Shown one piece after another: positions 34,020 to 48,700 of a stretch of DNA of 64,000 nucleotides (position 1 is its first letter; each line of letters begins with the position of its first letter). Under the pieces are notes generated by a model. It searched no databases, was not told where the DNA came from, and worked only from the letters and a program-made list of their open reading frames with translations. Both the position numbers and the translations under genes were made by a program. The DNA comes from Mactra quadrangularis (Eukaryota; Mollusca; Bivalvia; Venerida; Mactridae), in contig CM046304.1 in assembly GCA_025267735.1 (NCBI GenBank), forward strand, positions 1,054,001 through 1,118,000, written 5' to 3'.

Positions 34020-35500
34020 GAATAGATTGGAATAAGTCAATTCTGTAACAAAATTGATTAGAAAGTTAATCAAAGACCGATGTCAATGAAATTGTCACTA
34101 TTTTTGTGATAATTATACATAAGAACAAATTTTTTTTTGTAAACATTGCATGTTATTGTAGTTTTAATTTTGAACTCATCCGTGTGTGTGTGGGAAATTC
34201 GTAAGTCCGCGATATTGTGCGATTTATGTGCTCGGCTCTCACGAGTCGAATACCCGCTCCACTGGATGGGAAAAGAATCCGCGGTTGAGGGAGGGTCCCT
34301 AAGGCAAGGCTCCGAGGGGGAGAAATGATTCGAGATGCCACTTCAAAACAAACAAAACAATTTTCATTGCATCGCCCAGTCACTCGTCATTTACATTTGA
34401 CCTACCGATACGTCAAAAAAATTGTTAAGTTTAAGTTTTAACAAAACAAATGAAGGTGCAAGTTTCATCAAAACGGATTTAAAACAATGGCTTATATATT
34501 TATTTTGTATTTATTCATTACAATGTCAGCATTTGATATTCTTGATTTTTTTCTAAAGTTCAACAGGACAAAATAAAACACTGTACTTTATATTGTCCAA
34601 GTTTTTTAGCCTCGTGAACTTATCCAAATTGCTCGCGGTAATTATTACGATCGGAGTTTTTGGGGTTTCGGTGACCTTTGCGAAAAACATATTGATACTT
34701 AATAAAAGTTTTTTTAATGCATTTCGTACCAATTTTTACGGTTTTAAAACAATCTAAGTAAACAATGGTATGAAATGAATGAATAATAGTTCATACTCAT
34801 AAGCTATTAAAATATTTTATTTTGATGAATTGAATATGAATACAAAATTGAGTTTTCTTATCAATAACATACGCGTTGCAATGTAAATTGATGACAGCAA
34901 ATTATCCTGCTGTTGTTTTAATAAGTGTATAAAACGGTTCAGAACCTGACCCCTGACGGAAACGTACTGAAGAATGACGAATTAACATCTGCATTTCATA
35001 CTAATTTAAATGTGCGAAAAATTCAAACATTTTTCTAATTCATATAAACCGGTATGGCTTTTCTGATTTTTTTCAAATATAGTAACCTTAGATATTGTAA
35101 GGAAAGAACGTATTTTAAAGTATTTTTTTAAATAATAAATGCCAAGAATTCACTAACGTATAAAACATTCATGTATGATAAAGCAAATAATGTTACAAAT
35201 TGTTAGATTGTCAGTTATTAATTATTACTTATGGAATGCATTTCATAATATTGTTCTCAATTTGTCTTTTTGGACATTGAACTTTTGGACTAGCGCAATT
35301 TGACTCCGGACAAGAACATGTATATTTAAAAAAATCACTTGTCCTCGGACAAAACTAGGAATTCAACACCCCTGATAAGCGAATTAAAATTTTGAAAATA
35401 TTTAGGTAAAAGCTGATAAATATAACTTTATTTACTAAAAAACGTTATTTACTAAAACTATACAATAAATTTAAATAATATTTATAAAAATAATACTCAC
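34020..35500. other. Leader intron of the peptide-precursor gene
   Basis: No exon seen. A GC-rich island at 34195-34325 contrasts with the AT-rich surroundings; it has no recognised RNA or coding signature. Confidence 0.35.
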
Positions 35501-35630
35501 TGATTCGAAATAGCCAACGATGTTCCAACGGTTGTTCAATAAAAACAATTAACACTAAACGATGAAGTCCTGACGTTGAAAGAGTCGTTTGATCTTGTTC
35601 TTATAGAGCTGGATTATTTATTACCTTTAT
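35501..35630 (-). promoter_or_regulatory. Candidate leader exon and TATA promoter of the peptide-precursor gene
   Basis: On the minus strand CGAATCA|GTGAGTATT gives a good donor at 35501/35500, phase-free because the exon is untranslated. TATAAAGG lies at about 35623-35630. The start site would be about 30 nt downstream, giving a leader of about 100 nt. This is inferred from motif spacing only. Confidence 0.4.
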
Positions 35631-36169
35631 ACGGAAATGAAACACTCTATAAATGCTAAAATAATTAAAAAAATGGCAGCATCGCGAAATCTGATGATTA
35701 ATAAACGACGATAATAGGCGGGGATAAGTTAGTGACGTATTTAGATCAAGTTCTTGTTACCGACTAAAATCAACTGATAAATAATTCCACAGTCTTAATT
35801 CTTTGTCGTATATTGCCATTTTTTGTATACCCTACGGTAAAAGTGTCAATTTTACTGATAGAATATTAGAGTGACATATTAATGAAGTATCTAAGATTAG
35901 AACTGAATCGTGTAGGAGTTAATCATTTATACCTGAACTACTTTTCCACGTAAAACATGCATTCCTGAGTACTAATTCCATTTATAGGTTTTTATCAGAA
36001 AAAATCTTTTATAAAAATCTGACGCTCAGCCTTCCCTGTATAATTACAAACAATCTAAACCCATCACTTATGGTTCGTTTAGTTTCTAACTACTTGCTGC
36101 GAAGCAAACTAGAAACACAGCTGGCGGAAAATGTCAAAGTTTTCCGATTAAAATTCATTTATACAATCA

Positions 36170-36243
36170 TCCGGAACTCTTCGGCGATTTTCCACGCAAA
36201 TATATCTCGGACACCGTAAGGTGAGGAAGTAGTTCTAACAAGG
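36170..36243. mobile_element. Single end of the MULE-like MITE family
   Basis: CATCCGGAACTCTTCGGCGA, then CGCAAATATATCTCGG and GTAAGGTGAGGAAGTAG match the left end of the element at 18945. No opposite terminus was found nearby. Confidence 0.55.
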
Positions 36244-36296
36244 ACCCTGAAAATGTATCAAATTTATTTAACTTCTTAAATTTGATTTTAGATTTG

Positions 36297-36577
36297 TTTG
36301 TTTGTTTGTTTTGTTTTGTTGGGTTTAACGCCGTAGCAATACATTGTATCTATCATATAACGGCGATCAGTCAACCTACTCACTCCTCCTGGAAAGGCTA
36401 AATCTCTGGATTTAGCTGTTAACTAACTATTAGTCGCATACTTTCGCCAGTGACTGACAACTGCCCTACATAATTAAAAATCATTTGTAGGAGGAACAAT
36501 GGCCGTAGAAATAATTTCATGACCAAGCTCCACAAAAGTATGCCCCGCGTGCTACCAACTGAGCTAGCCGGGCGGCT
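36297..36577 (-). repeat. tRNA-derived SINE, family A, with head deletion
   Basis: Tail with TTTG repeats and GGGTTTAACGCCGTAGCAAT, full body, then a head in which the box B side is deleted (TGCCCCGCGTGCTACC joins directly) before GAGCTAGCCGGGCGGC. Confidence 0.85.
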
Positions 36578-37470
36578 AAATGATTTTAGATTTGACCAGT
36601 ATAATTATTATCTATCATAAACAGACAACCATGACAAAACATGTATAATACGCCATACATTACCGGAGCTAGAAAAGGCCATCGGTAACGGGTTCGCTGA
36701 TCCCCGGGAGGGGTTTAGTTACCGCTTGAGGCGCTTAATCCTCCCCCTGTTCTAGAGAAAAAGTGTTTTCTCTCCTGAAAATCCAATCATTGAACAAACA
36801 ACAAATGTACATGTACTTACAAATGTGGGCAAGAATACAAAATAGCAGTTAAGCATGACTGTTGGTCTAATTTGAGAACGTGATTGATGATTATATGTAA
36901 TTAACACTGTGACATAGCAAGCTCATAAATCTTAGTGACTTTAAGTCAAGGAAATAATAATTAACGAATTTTGCATACTGAACCAGTCGAATTTTAATCA
37001 CTCTTAATCAGTTGTATTGCTTTAATTTAGTATGTAAATGAAGCAATTAATATAAAGTGTTGGAAAACGTGACGCATTCGCTGAAGCACTTTCTTGACTT
37101 GGTTTTTAAAATCAGTGTGCTATTAGTGAATGTTATTCAACTGTCACTCGATTCTCGACTGTGAGTACAGAAGTACTGTATTGAGTATTTAAAACAGCGG
37201 GGTAATTGTATTCCCAATTGAATGTTGAATTCAATTTATCAATACCATGCTCCATATGTGTTACAACTGGTTAAAATTTGATTAATATACATGTAGATTT
37301 ATTTAGGAAAATTATATTTCATAAATTGGTTTCTTTTAAATTTCGCTATTTATGGAAGTTTGGCCATCATCGTATTCTACATTCTCGTACCCAAAGGCTT
37401 GAATCTTGAAAACATCTGGGTACGAGAATGCGTATTCTAAAGTTATTAACTAAAATACGTGTAGTGCATT

Positions 37471-37704
37471 TGTTTGTTTGTTTGTTTGTTTGTTGGGTTT
37501 AACGCCGTAGCAATACATTGTATAGGTCATATAACGGCAGTCAGTCAACCTACTCACTCCTCCTGGAAAGGCTATAACTCTGGATTTAGCTGTTAACCAA
37601 CTACTAAGCGCATACTTTCGTCAGTGACTGAGTGACAACTGCCCTACATAATTATAAATCATTGGTAGGAGGGAGAATGGCCGTAGAAATAATTCCATGA
37701 CCAA
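37471..37704 (-). repeat. tRNA-derived SINE, family A, head missing
   Basis: (TTTG)5 followed by TTGGGTTTAACGCCGTAGCA and the complete body, stopping at CCATGACCAA before the tRNA head. It is a 5'-truncated insertion. Confidence 0.85.
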
Positions 37705-38794
37705 TTGTAGTGCATTTTCTTGAATAATTAAAATGTTAGAGTACTCTCTTTAAACGTATCCATTAAATTCAGTAGTTGTAAACTTTAAGCTAATAGATTC
37801 AGAAATCTGACATCTTGACATCCCTAATGAGCCCTTGACGTCTTTCACAGATTGAAATGGTTTAGTAACCTAAATTAAGTTCAGCAGCCATTGGCCTATG
37901 TTGAATATGTCGTGAAAAGTATGAATAATTCAAGGCCATTTGGAATACTAATTTTCAAATGACTCCCAAACACCGTATTTTGGACACTCAATCGTAAAAG
38001 TTGCATTTTATATTGAACTAATTTACTTTAGTAAATGACATGGGCTATATTTTCTCCGGAAGTTCACAAATTGTACCCATATTGCAATGTATGCATTTTG
38101 TCGAAAATATAGACAATTGATTTAGTTTGAAAACGTTGGTACAAATAAAGATGCTTTTTTATTCAGCAAAACGTAAATTTTGCCCGTTTATTATCCCCGT
38201 CAACAAATTGGAGAGAGGGATCGGGGAGACCATCTCCACTACAAAACAAGTATATTTTTTAATGCATGTAATAGTGTTTTATACAGTATAACATAGACAA
38301 GATTAAACATTTATATTTATTTATTTGAACAATTGAACTTCAATAAAATGTCTACCATGGGGGGGGTGCTGTTAGTTTACTTGAAGTTTGGGATTCTATA
38401 CTGTTCACGGAAAGTCTAAAGAGAAGCATAAGTTAAAGGGAAAATCTTTAAATCTGCTAATTTTTGTCTCAGTTTCAAAGATGGTCAAAGATGACTTTTT
38501 ACTTTTTATTTTGTCCAAATTTTAAAACTTCAAATACATGTCTATGACAATGTCAGTCAGATGTTTCGACAATACGTCAAGTCTGTCATAACTTATACAA
38601 ATAAACTTTAAGATGTGGTCCTGATGACCTAATTAAGTATGATTAATTTACCATCTATTATTGTGGAACACTTACGACTTTGAGGATGGTAATGACTCTC
38701 AAGATATATTTCAAAATGATTATAAATGTCAAAATGTATCTAGACACCACATAGATAAATCACGACCTTACTAAATACTTCACACCTCGAAGAG

Positions 38795-38988
38795 TTTTTC
38801 CTTACTCTTACAACTGATTCTTAATCATCTTACTCTTACAACTGATTCTTAATCATATAGGGCAGTTGTCAATCATTGACGAAAGTATGAGCCCAGTAAT
38901 TCAGCATTTTCAGGAACGATGAATATGTTATTGACCACCGTGACATGACTTATACAAGGTGTTTCTATGGAGTTAAACCCAGCCGTAT
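38795..38988 (+). repeat. tRNA-derived SINE, family A, decayed
   Basis: A short duplication (CTTACTCTTACAACTGATTC twice) precedes TAGGGCAGTTGTCAATCATT and the tail ending GGAGTTAAACCCAGC. The head is absent. Confidence 0.6.
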
Positions 38989-39737
38989 TTTACTTTTTTC
39001 TAATGTTCCCTGAACCTTTCACACTCTGTGTGCAGGCAACGGAAAAGGTCGGGGAATTCCGCTTCATTTTTTATAACCCTCATCCCTATCATAATTAATA
39101 TTCATTCAGTGATTTACTTCATAAATATATATAATTAAACATGTCAGATAGTTCATGAACATACATACATATTTAATTTTAGGGAACAAAAATACAATAG
39201 TTGTCAGGCGATTTAACATTCAAATCATTTCCGTATCAATTTGAGACTTGTCGAAATAAAAAGATCTCAGCGCATTGAAGCAGTCTCATTACGAAATACG
39301 TCATTTAAGGTTATTGTATCTTTTGTACCTATTCGGTGATTTTATTTGCTCAGTTGGATGGCATATCGGCAATAAGGACATTTAAACACATATACTTAGA
39401 AAAAAACTGCTTACAATCAACTATTAATACCTTTCCTGAAGTTTATTAATTATATCGTGAAGTTAGAAAAGTAATTCCTTGAAAAAATATAACTCGGTGT
39501 TAATTAAATTTGAATATTTTGACAGAGGAAATATGAATGATTAATTGCGTTTTGTGTTTCGATTGCTAGATGTCAAGACATTTGTTTGAAAGGTGACAGT
39601 GTTTTGGTGTGATCAGGAATGAGCGGACGTTAGGAGGACACAGCGCGGCTTAATGTATTTTCCTTAGAGTAACAGGAAAAAGGATAAACTTGATTTTTTT
39701 TCAAAGATACGATTAAACAACAAAAACAAAATAAACA

Positions 39738-42700
39738 ATGGAGAAGTGGATAAGTTTAATAATTTTGACTTGTGTTGTGTATAACAGTGATTGTAAAACC
39801 TATAGAATAGCCTGGATGGCACCAGGGGTGGACAGTGGTCAAGAAATAAACAGTTACACTAGCGTTGCAGCATTAAAACTTGCTTTAGAATCAGTCGCAG
39901 TAAATCCAATGATTTTAGATGGACATAACATAGAGTAAGTTTACTTAAAAAATCATCTCCAGTGCTTTCATGTGAAATCTTTAATTAGTTGTTTATACTG
40001 AGCATGTAGAATCGTAGAAAACACTTTTTGCGCGTAGATTGTGTATTTTTTTCATTAAGTGTTAACTGTATTTGCACACTTACGCGTTTGGAACTCCTCC
40101 GCTATTTTCTTTGCAAATATCAACAAATTCAATGTAGCCCTTCGCCCCCTGTTTGTATTGCTAATAATTCGCTCAAGGATTTGTACTACAATGTTTAGGT
40201 AACGATTGCACTAAACTCATTTGAGACGAGATGTATGCAGATAGATTATAAGTAATTTGAGTATTTAATGGAACTATTTTGGAGGCGGTTTTAGAAATGC
40301 CGTTTAAAAAGGCGGTGAAACGGTCGACAGATTAAAACCACGGTACTAGAGTCTCGACTGACATAGTCAGTCTTGCTAAAAATGGCAACTGCTCGGGTCT
40401 CAGTGTAAATGAAGATAATCCTTGGTCATTTGCCGTGGGAAAGATTTCTTAAAGTTATATTGTATCTATGAAGCAGAATAGCAGGCTTTGTGTTGATATT
40501 GACTGAGCATGCATGATTATGTATAAATAATAGTAGAAGTACTTGCCAGCGATTTTTCGCCGGGCCTTATAACTTGCGTTTTAAATATTCTGATGTCCCA
40601 GGCATTTCTGCGCAAGAGTTCCGAATTAACAGTACGTTGAGTTTACAGATTAAAACTCAATTTTAAGCACATACATCGAATGATTTGTAAATGAATTATA
40701 TCGAAGTCACACGCAATGCAGCATTATTGAATGCCTTGAAAACGCGAGACGCTGAACACATGTATTGGTAGCCATATCTATTTCGTATGAAATGTATACT
40801 AAATTGTTAGATGATAAGGTTGTTGCAATTGATTTTATTAAACAAATCCTTCATATTCAATTAAGATATTAAAGATTACCATGGTTAAATTTTTACTCAG
40901 TTTAACGCCGTGTCAACACAATTTATGTCATTTTGCAGCGTCCAGCGCACGTAACCTAGCTTTCCTGGACCCTTGTCTATAACTAGTACTCACCTACCCT
41001 TCCACAAGGCCGGAAACTTCTCCATATATCTTATTAATGGAGGAAAATTGTCATTATTGTCAAATTTTTATGGAAGGGTATAACGTCCCTAGGTGGGATT
41101 CGAACCCGCACCCCCTTTGGGACGTGAGATTCCAAATCCCGGCGCGCTATTAACTTCGGTTTCGACACGGGTTGACGATTTTTCAGTCCCAAATGCCGAA
41201 TTTGAGAAGTAGATTATGACTTTTCTACAAGAGCGTCGATTTTGATGGTATTAGTAGGGAAGCTTTACAGTATGATAGTTACGTACTCAGGCTAACAATT
41301 TAACGTATGTTTTAGACGGGTTTCGAGCTAACGCGGAAATTACTATTCACAGATCAACATTCCGACACCGTATCTAACCATTCATGCAGTCACGCCTTGT
41401 CTAACTTAATTAAGTCTAGCCTACTGCCGCCCTCAACAATCTTCGCCAACAATAGTTTCATTTATCGCTTAAATAATTAAAAACCCATAATTTTTATCCT
41501 CAAAGTTTTCCTTGAACTTGTCAATCAAAATATCACAACTTGACTATTTTCATTTTGAAATATGTAACATTTGAAGAGTGTCACAATAAATTTCAAAAGG
41601 TTTCGGCTTTGAGCTTGTTCAGTTGTTCGTTGGTGTTAATGTAAACATCATTTTCAAACAAAAGGTTCATTAACGTCATGTAAATGAGGATGTGTGTATT
41701 TTGAGGAAGCAAATATACTTCTGTCACATGGTCCAATGGAGCAAAATACTCACTGTCTCAAATCTAGGGTACGCTCTACAAGGCGATCGCTAGCTAGCGC
41801 TATGTAGCGATTTCCTATAGAACGGCCTGCAACGATGGAGCAAATTGAATCGCTAGCTAGCGATACCTAGCATATTTTTTTTTCGTACTAGCCGTATCAT
41901 TCGGAACAATTCTGCTTATCAAAATGACTGCCTCCTGTGGGAATGTGTTTCTTTTTCAAGAATACATATATATATGTTATTTAATGCAAATATTTCGTCA
42001 AAGTGGTAAAATAGAATAATCATGGTGACAATCGATTTAAATATTTTTCATTTGTTTCAATTCTGAACTATTTGTTCGAGAAAGTCGCCATCTTGGATTT
42101 GCTAGCTTGAAGCAACCCGTTCAATAGACCTCTTATGCTACAAAAATCGCTTTACTACAGTAGCCTGTTCAATTACCCCGAACGTTCCGAAAATTCCGTA
42201 ACGATAGGGTCGGAACAGCTCAACTCGAGACAACTCAATCTCCTACTAACGGGTTGAGTTGTCTCAAGTGAAGTCATTTAACTATAACTTGCATTAGAAC
42301 CACAAAAACATAATTAACTATTTTGCTTGCAAAGTTTAAGATATAAGTTCTCGCAAACGTAAATTTCAAAACCATACTTTTGTTATGCCTTTCAAACGGT
42401 AGTTCGAGTACTCTGATTTCATCTGATTATGCATTTATTTCTATTGCTCGTTTCATCTAGGTTTGTATTACCTTTTTGTCAATGTAAATTAGGGACTTTA
42501 GTCAGTTATCTTTCCCTGATAAAATCTGAAGCAATCCAATTGGCAAGTAGGTCCTTACAGTTGGAATCCTCGGATTTTATCATTGAAGTCTTATGTAAGG
42601 ATAACAAAAATATTACATCTAATATCTTTTCCTGTTAATGAAGATATTAACAGAAGTGATGAAATTTAGATAGTTCTTTACCTAAAAAATACTTGAATTT

Positions 42701-45700
42701 CAAACATATTAAATGATTTACAAAAAAAGTAATTTAAAGATTAATTTTGAAAAATTGACATTGAAAAGTAAGGGTAAAATCCGAGTAATCCAACTAATTT
42801 GACCTACCCATTTGAAGAGTATACAAGGGGAAATAACTGACTAAAGTCTTTTATTATAATAAAAGTAAACTGATTGATCATCATCTATCAAACACATGTC
42901 TAAGTTTGCATTTTAAGATGACAATAGAACGATTGAGATAAATGTCAATAAGTTAAATACGAACATAATTCGAGGGCTGAACGAAACACTATTGTAACTC
43001 CATTTGAAAATAAAGAGAGTTACAATTGTTTACGTTCAGCCCTCGATATATTCAATGGTTCAGTTTCCCTGTCTCTTTCTCGAATGTTTTCACGAACAAT
43101 TATTAATTACTAAATGTTACTAGGTTATAATATATTCAGGTTGTGTCACCTGTTTTAAATACCATTGCAGTGTAAGTTGTTTCGTTGTGAGTTTTTTTGG
43201 GGGGCAACATGGTTTGCATGTGAGGTCATCTATAAATGTCAATCAAAAATCATTAAAATGCATCAACCATTGCTATTGTAATTTCAAGCAGTACAAATTC
43301 AGATTTTGGCATGTTTTTATTTGTGGTCTGAGTGCAGAATGAGGTATTTTCCGTCTTTGATCATTAAATATTTTAAACATAGGTCAAAGAGACAACAGTT
43401 CAAGGCAAACTACTTTTCTTTGATTTACTAAGATGTATGATACTTAAGAAAGAAGCCCACTAGTATGATCGATAGTTTAGCAACAGGAGGATGAAAACAT
43501 TGAGCGTTTAAACTTACATTAAAGTTTCATGTTATTTTGAATACTGAATATGCAAACTTCCGATGCGCACGTCTTGGGATGGGAAAACTTCCGATACGCA
43601 CGTTTTGGGATGGGCAAACTTCCGATGCGCACGTTTTGGGATGGGTAAAGTTCAGATGCGCATGTTTAGGGCAATCATCAGTGAAGAATCTATTCCACAA
43701 CAGGTTCTAGGTTAATAAATTGGAGTATGTACTCTCCTCGCCCAAAAACATAGCTTCGTACTCAATTTTTGCATCATGATATTATTTCTTCTTAATAATT
43801 TACATTCAGATTTAAAAAAGAATTATAAGAAAAAGCATCTCTTGACCTTCGTCAGAAACGGTCGGCACGGTTCCAAATCAAAAACATTATTTGTATACAG
43901 TGTTTCGACTCTCAATTGTGCCGGCCGCCTACATTGTATGGTCTTTATATTTTAATCAACGACCAAAAACTTGTGAAGGAATTATAGAATATACGAGTAG
44001 ACAACTGATCAAATGATTGTCTCTATTTCAGAGTGAAGTATTTTAGAACAGATTGTTCTCCTCATGTAACAATGCAAGCTGCTATGGATGCTAAAAGATT
44101 TTACAATCCTGATGTATTTATTGGTCCTCCATGCCAGGATGGTAAGTCTACAACTTTGTGTCGTCTTAGTAGTCACGTGGTATATTGTCACGTGGTCTTC
44201 AAAACGTAGACAAACATTTGTTATTTTTTCATCAAATTCATTCAGCACTCAAAACATAAAAAAATAATAGCATATAAATAATAACATATCTTTGGCCGAG
44301 AAATGCCTGTATGAGATTTTGAGTTAAAGTTGTTAACTTAATTATTTGCTCAAACTATACTTGCTCCTGACTAATTTTTTCCTCTTAATTCAATTTTTGT
44401 GCAGGGGATTTGTAGCTAATGGTTTGACACTGACATGCTTGATTCTAGATGTTCCTGTAACCACGGAAACTTTTCTGTTATCGCTCCTGAAGACGTAACA
44501 TTATGCTGTGTATGCAATCTTAGCGTTAATGAGCTGCTAGTTTCAAACAAGTAAGAAAAATAAATGATTAAGAATAAGAAATAGTTGTAATAGAAATTAT
44601 AAACAAAGCATTAATCCTGTGTTACAAATGTACTATTTATCCTTCGTAGGTTTGAGAACTGTTGCCCAGTTGTGTACGTTCTGGGATCTCCCTGTGTTTA
44701 CATGGTATAACCCAGGGATAGAATTCGATGGAACAACAACATATCCTACATTAATAAGGATGATTCCATCTTTGAACATAATGGGTAAGTCAGCATTAAA
44801 TTACCAAGTCAATTTTTATGCACACATTGGCCATTTAAGATTTTTTCTTGTAAATGTAAATATAGGCCAAAAACATCGACGTGTCAGCTTGATCTATAAA
44901 CTTTGGTGGCCATTTTGGACGCCATCTTGGATTTTCGTGCCTCACAATTTATTAATTTTGCGTTGGCAAAAATGACCATCAGGCTTTTGCAATGTTGCTT
45001 TTACTGCCAAATTAACATTATCAGAGAGATATAAGTGTTTGTACAAACTCCTTACAGACGTGACGTCACGTGTTGATAATGAATCAACAAAGAGAAATAA
45101 CCGCTGCCGAGAGTTTCCGTTTTGTATTCCATTAAGGCTGCACCTAAGTGAGCAATCGTATTTGAGCACGTGATTTGCAATAATGACGTAAAGCTCTCAA
45201 CTTTTAATTGCTCTCTGGTTTCTAAACTCATTTTGTGACGTGACATCTTTGAAAAAGGAATCCATCATGTTGTACACAAACGATGATACTATCACCTGCT
45301 ATTTATAGAACGGGAATCCATTATCTGATTGCTTTTGAATCGTAGGCAATCTTGATATCATTACCCATGTGTTCTATATTGCTTGAGAAAAATTAAATGT
45401 AAAGAAGACATTAAGCCCTATAAAATGAAAGATTGTATATAAATAGGTAGGATCTGATCTTATCGCGCTCAAGAAAGTCTTCAAGCTAATTCCTTTACGC
45501 TTACAAGCGATCAACAACTTTCTAATGAATTTGAAAACATTATTAATTGACCATACGTCGCGTTTGAACTTTAAACTCGCGTTGCAAACAGCATCATTGC
45601 TTCTAGCAAGGTGACAAGTAATAATTTCATTTAATTGACAAAAGAAATTCAGGCATCAATGAGTTTCAGAAATTAAGACTACTAATCTTCTGGCGACTAC

Positions 45701-48700
45701 GTGAGATCAGCGCTGTCGTCATTCATGTCCAAGATACTATCTTACTAATGGAACGCTGCCATGTTTTCAATAAAAGAATCTATAATTGACCTATTTCACG
45801 AAGATCAGTATTCCCAATCACTTTCAGGTCATTCACTCGTCCATTTAATGAGGCAAAATAACTGGGATCAATTTGTACTTGTTTACGACTTCTCCAACCC
45901 ATGGTCTTTGTACGAAGATGCCATCAGGACAGAGGTTGAAAAAACTCACATACATATGTGGGGATCTCATGATGTCAACTCTACAATGACCAATGAAGAC
46001 ATTAGACAACTGTTTATACGCATCAAACAACATGCTCGTAGTAAGTTTGTACTTCAAAATTTGATATTCTGTTTATAAAACCATCGTTTAAATATTCAAA
46101 CAGTCCGCAGAATTTTAGAATATTGTGCTCCGAATGGGGCTGTTGATTCAAGCCTCATCGAAGCTCCTCAAAGACGTTTTAAAGATGCTAGTCGGCGAGT
46201 CTTCTTACGTAACTGTCTTCAAAATTCCTTCACAGGAGTTTGACATTCTGTATCACTAGAAAGTATCAGTTACAAAAATTCCCTCCGTCTTGTAATTAAA
46301 GCTGATTTATTTTAACTAAGATTCCTTAACTTAACTTTAACTTTTAAACCGCACTTTAACTTCATATCAGAATTTATTATTATTTATTTTTATTATTTAT
46401 ATTTTTTATTATTATTATTTTATTCTTATTCATTTTATAGTTGTGGTATTTGCATGTCCAAATAAGGACATAAGAAGATACATGATAATAGCAGAGTCTG
46501 CCGGAATGGCTGATGGTAATTTTGTGTTTATACAACTAGATCATCAGGTAGGTTACCTTTGAAATCTTCCCCACAGAGGTTATTTCCTTTTATTGAACAT
46601 GTAGAATCAAAGCGCTGAAAGTACTGAATAGACGATTTATTGAACCCTGATTGCAACAGCATGTGTTCGTTGTAAAACTAAACCTTCTCATTAATGAACA
46701 TTCTATTCATTAAATTCATGAAATTTCACTGTTCAAGGCCTAACCCCCCAGGCGTCAACAATATCATGCCTTCACATTAGGAGGAAAAAGTCATTTTGAG
46801 TGTTTCAACTTGCAGAATCAAAGCACTGAAACCACTGAATGGACAATTCATTGAGTGTATGCGTCACTTCATTTATAGAAGAAAATTATTGGTTTTAACT
46901 CGGTTGCGTTATTAATGTCTTGCTCTTATATCGGAAAGTAAATGTTCAAGTCAATAAATGCATTATTTGTTATAAATCAATTATATTTGAAATATTATTT
47001 GGACGTCGCGTTTTTTGTAAATTATGTTATATATGCTAAAAATTACACTCATGTTTCGTATGCAAAAATAGTAAAAATTTGATATTGATTATCAAATTAT
47101 TTAGAACTTCTCAATAACATAATAATACGTACAATTGTAATACGAGCCAGAAATGACTGCGAATAAAACTGGAAACTAGCCGAATAAATCTGACTGCAAT
47201 TACGTAAGAGGAACAATGCCGAGGACATACAAATGTTGAAAATGATAAAGGAGTAGATTTTTCCGATTGTGTTTAAAAATGAGTAATTCTAAAATCATCC
47301 AAAAACTGTCAACTATTTTGTGGTATTACGGAGGTGAACTTTTAGCTTATTCCTGTGCCAGTCTTGATAATTATGAGTAATTATACTTCAGGTTCATTCC
47401 GATGATGATTTATCCTCCGTAATATTATCAGATAAAAGATGGAAGAAAGGTGATCTAGATGATGGACCAGCCAGGCAGGCTTATCAGTCACTTGTTCATG
47501 TAAGTAGAAATATATAGATTTATAGCAGAGAAAATAGCCGTATCCTGATTTAATTTATTTAGTAATTATATTTTGTTTATTTTTAAACAATAATGTAATC
47601 CTTACAGATGGAATTCTCGGATTTTATCATTGAATTCCAATGTTAGAGTAACAAAATATTTCATCTAATATCTTTCTTGTTAATGAAGATATTAACAGAA
47701 TTGATGAAATTTAGACAGTTTTTTTTACCTTAAAAATACATACCTTGAATTTCAAACAAATTAAATGATTTACAAAGAAGTTATTAAAGATTATTTTTGG
47801 CAAATTTACAATGAAAAGTAAGGTTAAAATCCGAATAATCCAACTAATAGGACCTACCTATTTGAAAAGTACATATACAAGAGGAAATAACTGACTAAAG
47901 TCCCTTATAACACCTCGAATAAAGACACTTCTTTATAACAACAAGTTTAGTGCAGTCCAATTACTGGCTGCTATAGAGAGGTATAGTCCAACAGAATTAA
48001 CCTCAGCTTGAACTATCTAATAATATTAATTACACACTTCACTTACATTAAACGTTATGTTCTGTTCTGTTCTGTTCTGTTCTTTTCGTATGCGTTTATA
48101 CGGTCATACACGTGTTTGTAACAACTGATGTGACTATAAATCGATTTATTAAAAGTGGCATGTTGTTGTACTTTTAATTTCGGACACATAAAATTTTGGG
48201 GAAACAAGTAAATCAACAATATTATGGCACAGTTTCAAAGTATTTATTCTCATGAAAACAACACTAATTGTTCAGTACGTTTATTTTGCCGAAAGCTTCC
48301 AATAAAGCGCGATTTCCAAACGAATACAAAAATAGACTGTAAATACTGAGTTTAATATATTCTTGCATAAAGGTCAAGCTCAGGTTAATTTTGTTGGACT
48401 ATATCAATACGGTATTGGTTAATTTCAGGTGCTTTTAGATCCGATGTATGATGATGAGACACCAACATATGCTCTCCCTAGAAACAGGTATAATGAATTT
48501 GCACGTATGGCTGCAGGAAAGATAAATAAAACCAATCCAGGCTGGGAACTCCCACCCGGAGGACAGGTATGTAACTTGATTAGTTTCATAGAATTAATAC
48601 AAAGGGAGATAATCATGAGGCACTTGTTCTTTTTAGAAATCTCTTGCATGCACTGCACAGAATGGGATATTTAAATGTCCTAATTTTGGCAATTAAAATG

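Larger units (their letters stand above)
36578..39600. other. Spacer between the peptide precursor and the ANF-receptor-like gene
   Basis: No gene recognised. It holds two family A SINE copies (37471, 38795), a GC-rich hairpin-prone patch at 36655-36775, and otherwise AT-rich unique sequence. Confidence 0.5.

Noticed and set aside
34146..34383. Open frames on both strands over a GC-rich patch
   Set aside because: No homology, no splice context and no codon character; probably base composition only.
44619..44975. Stand-alone 118-codon gene
   Set aside because: It is exon 3 of the ANF-receptor-like gene with intron on both sides.
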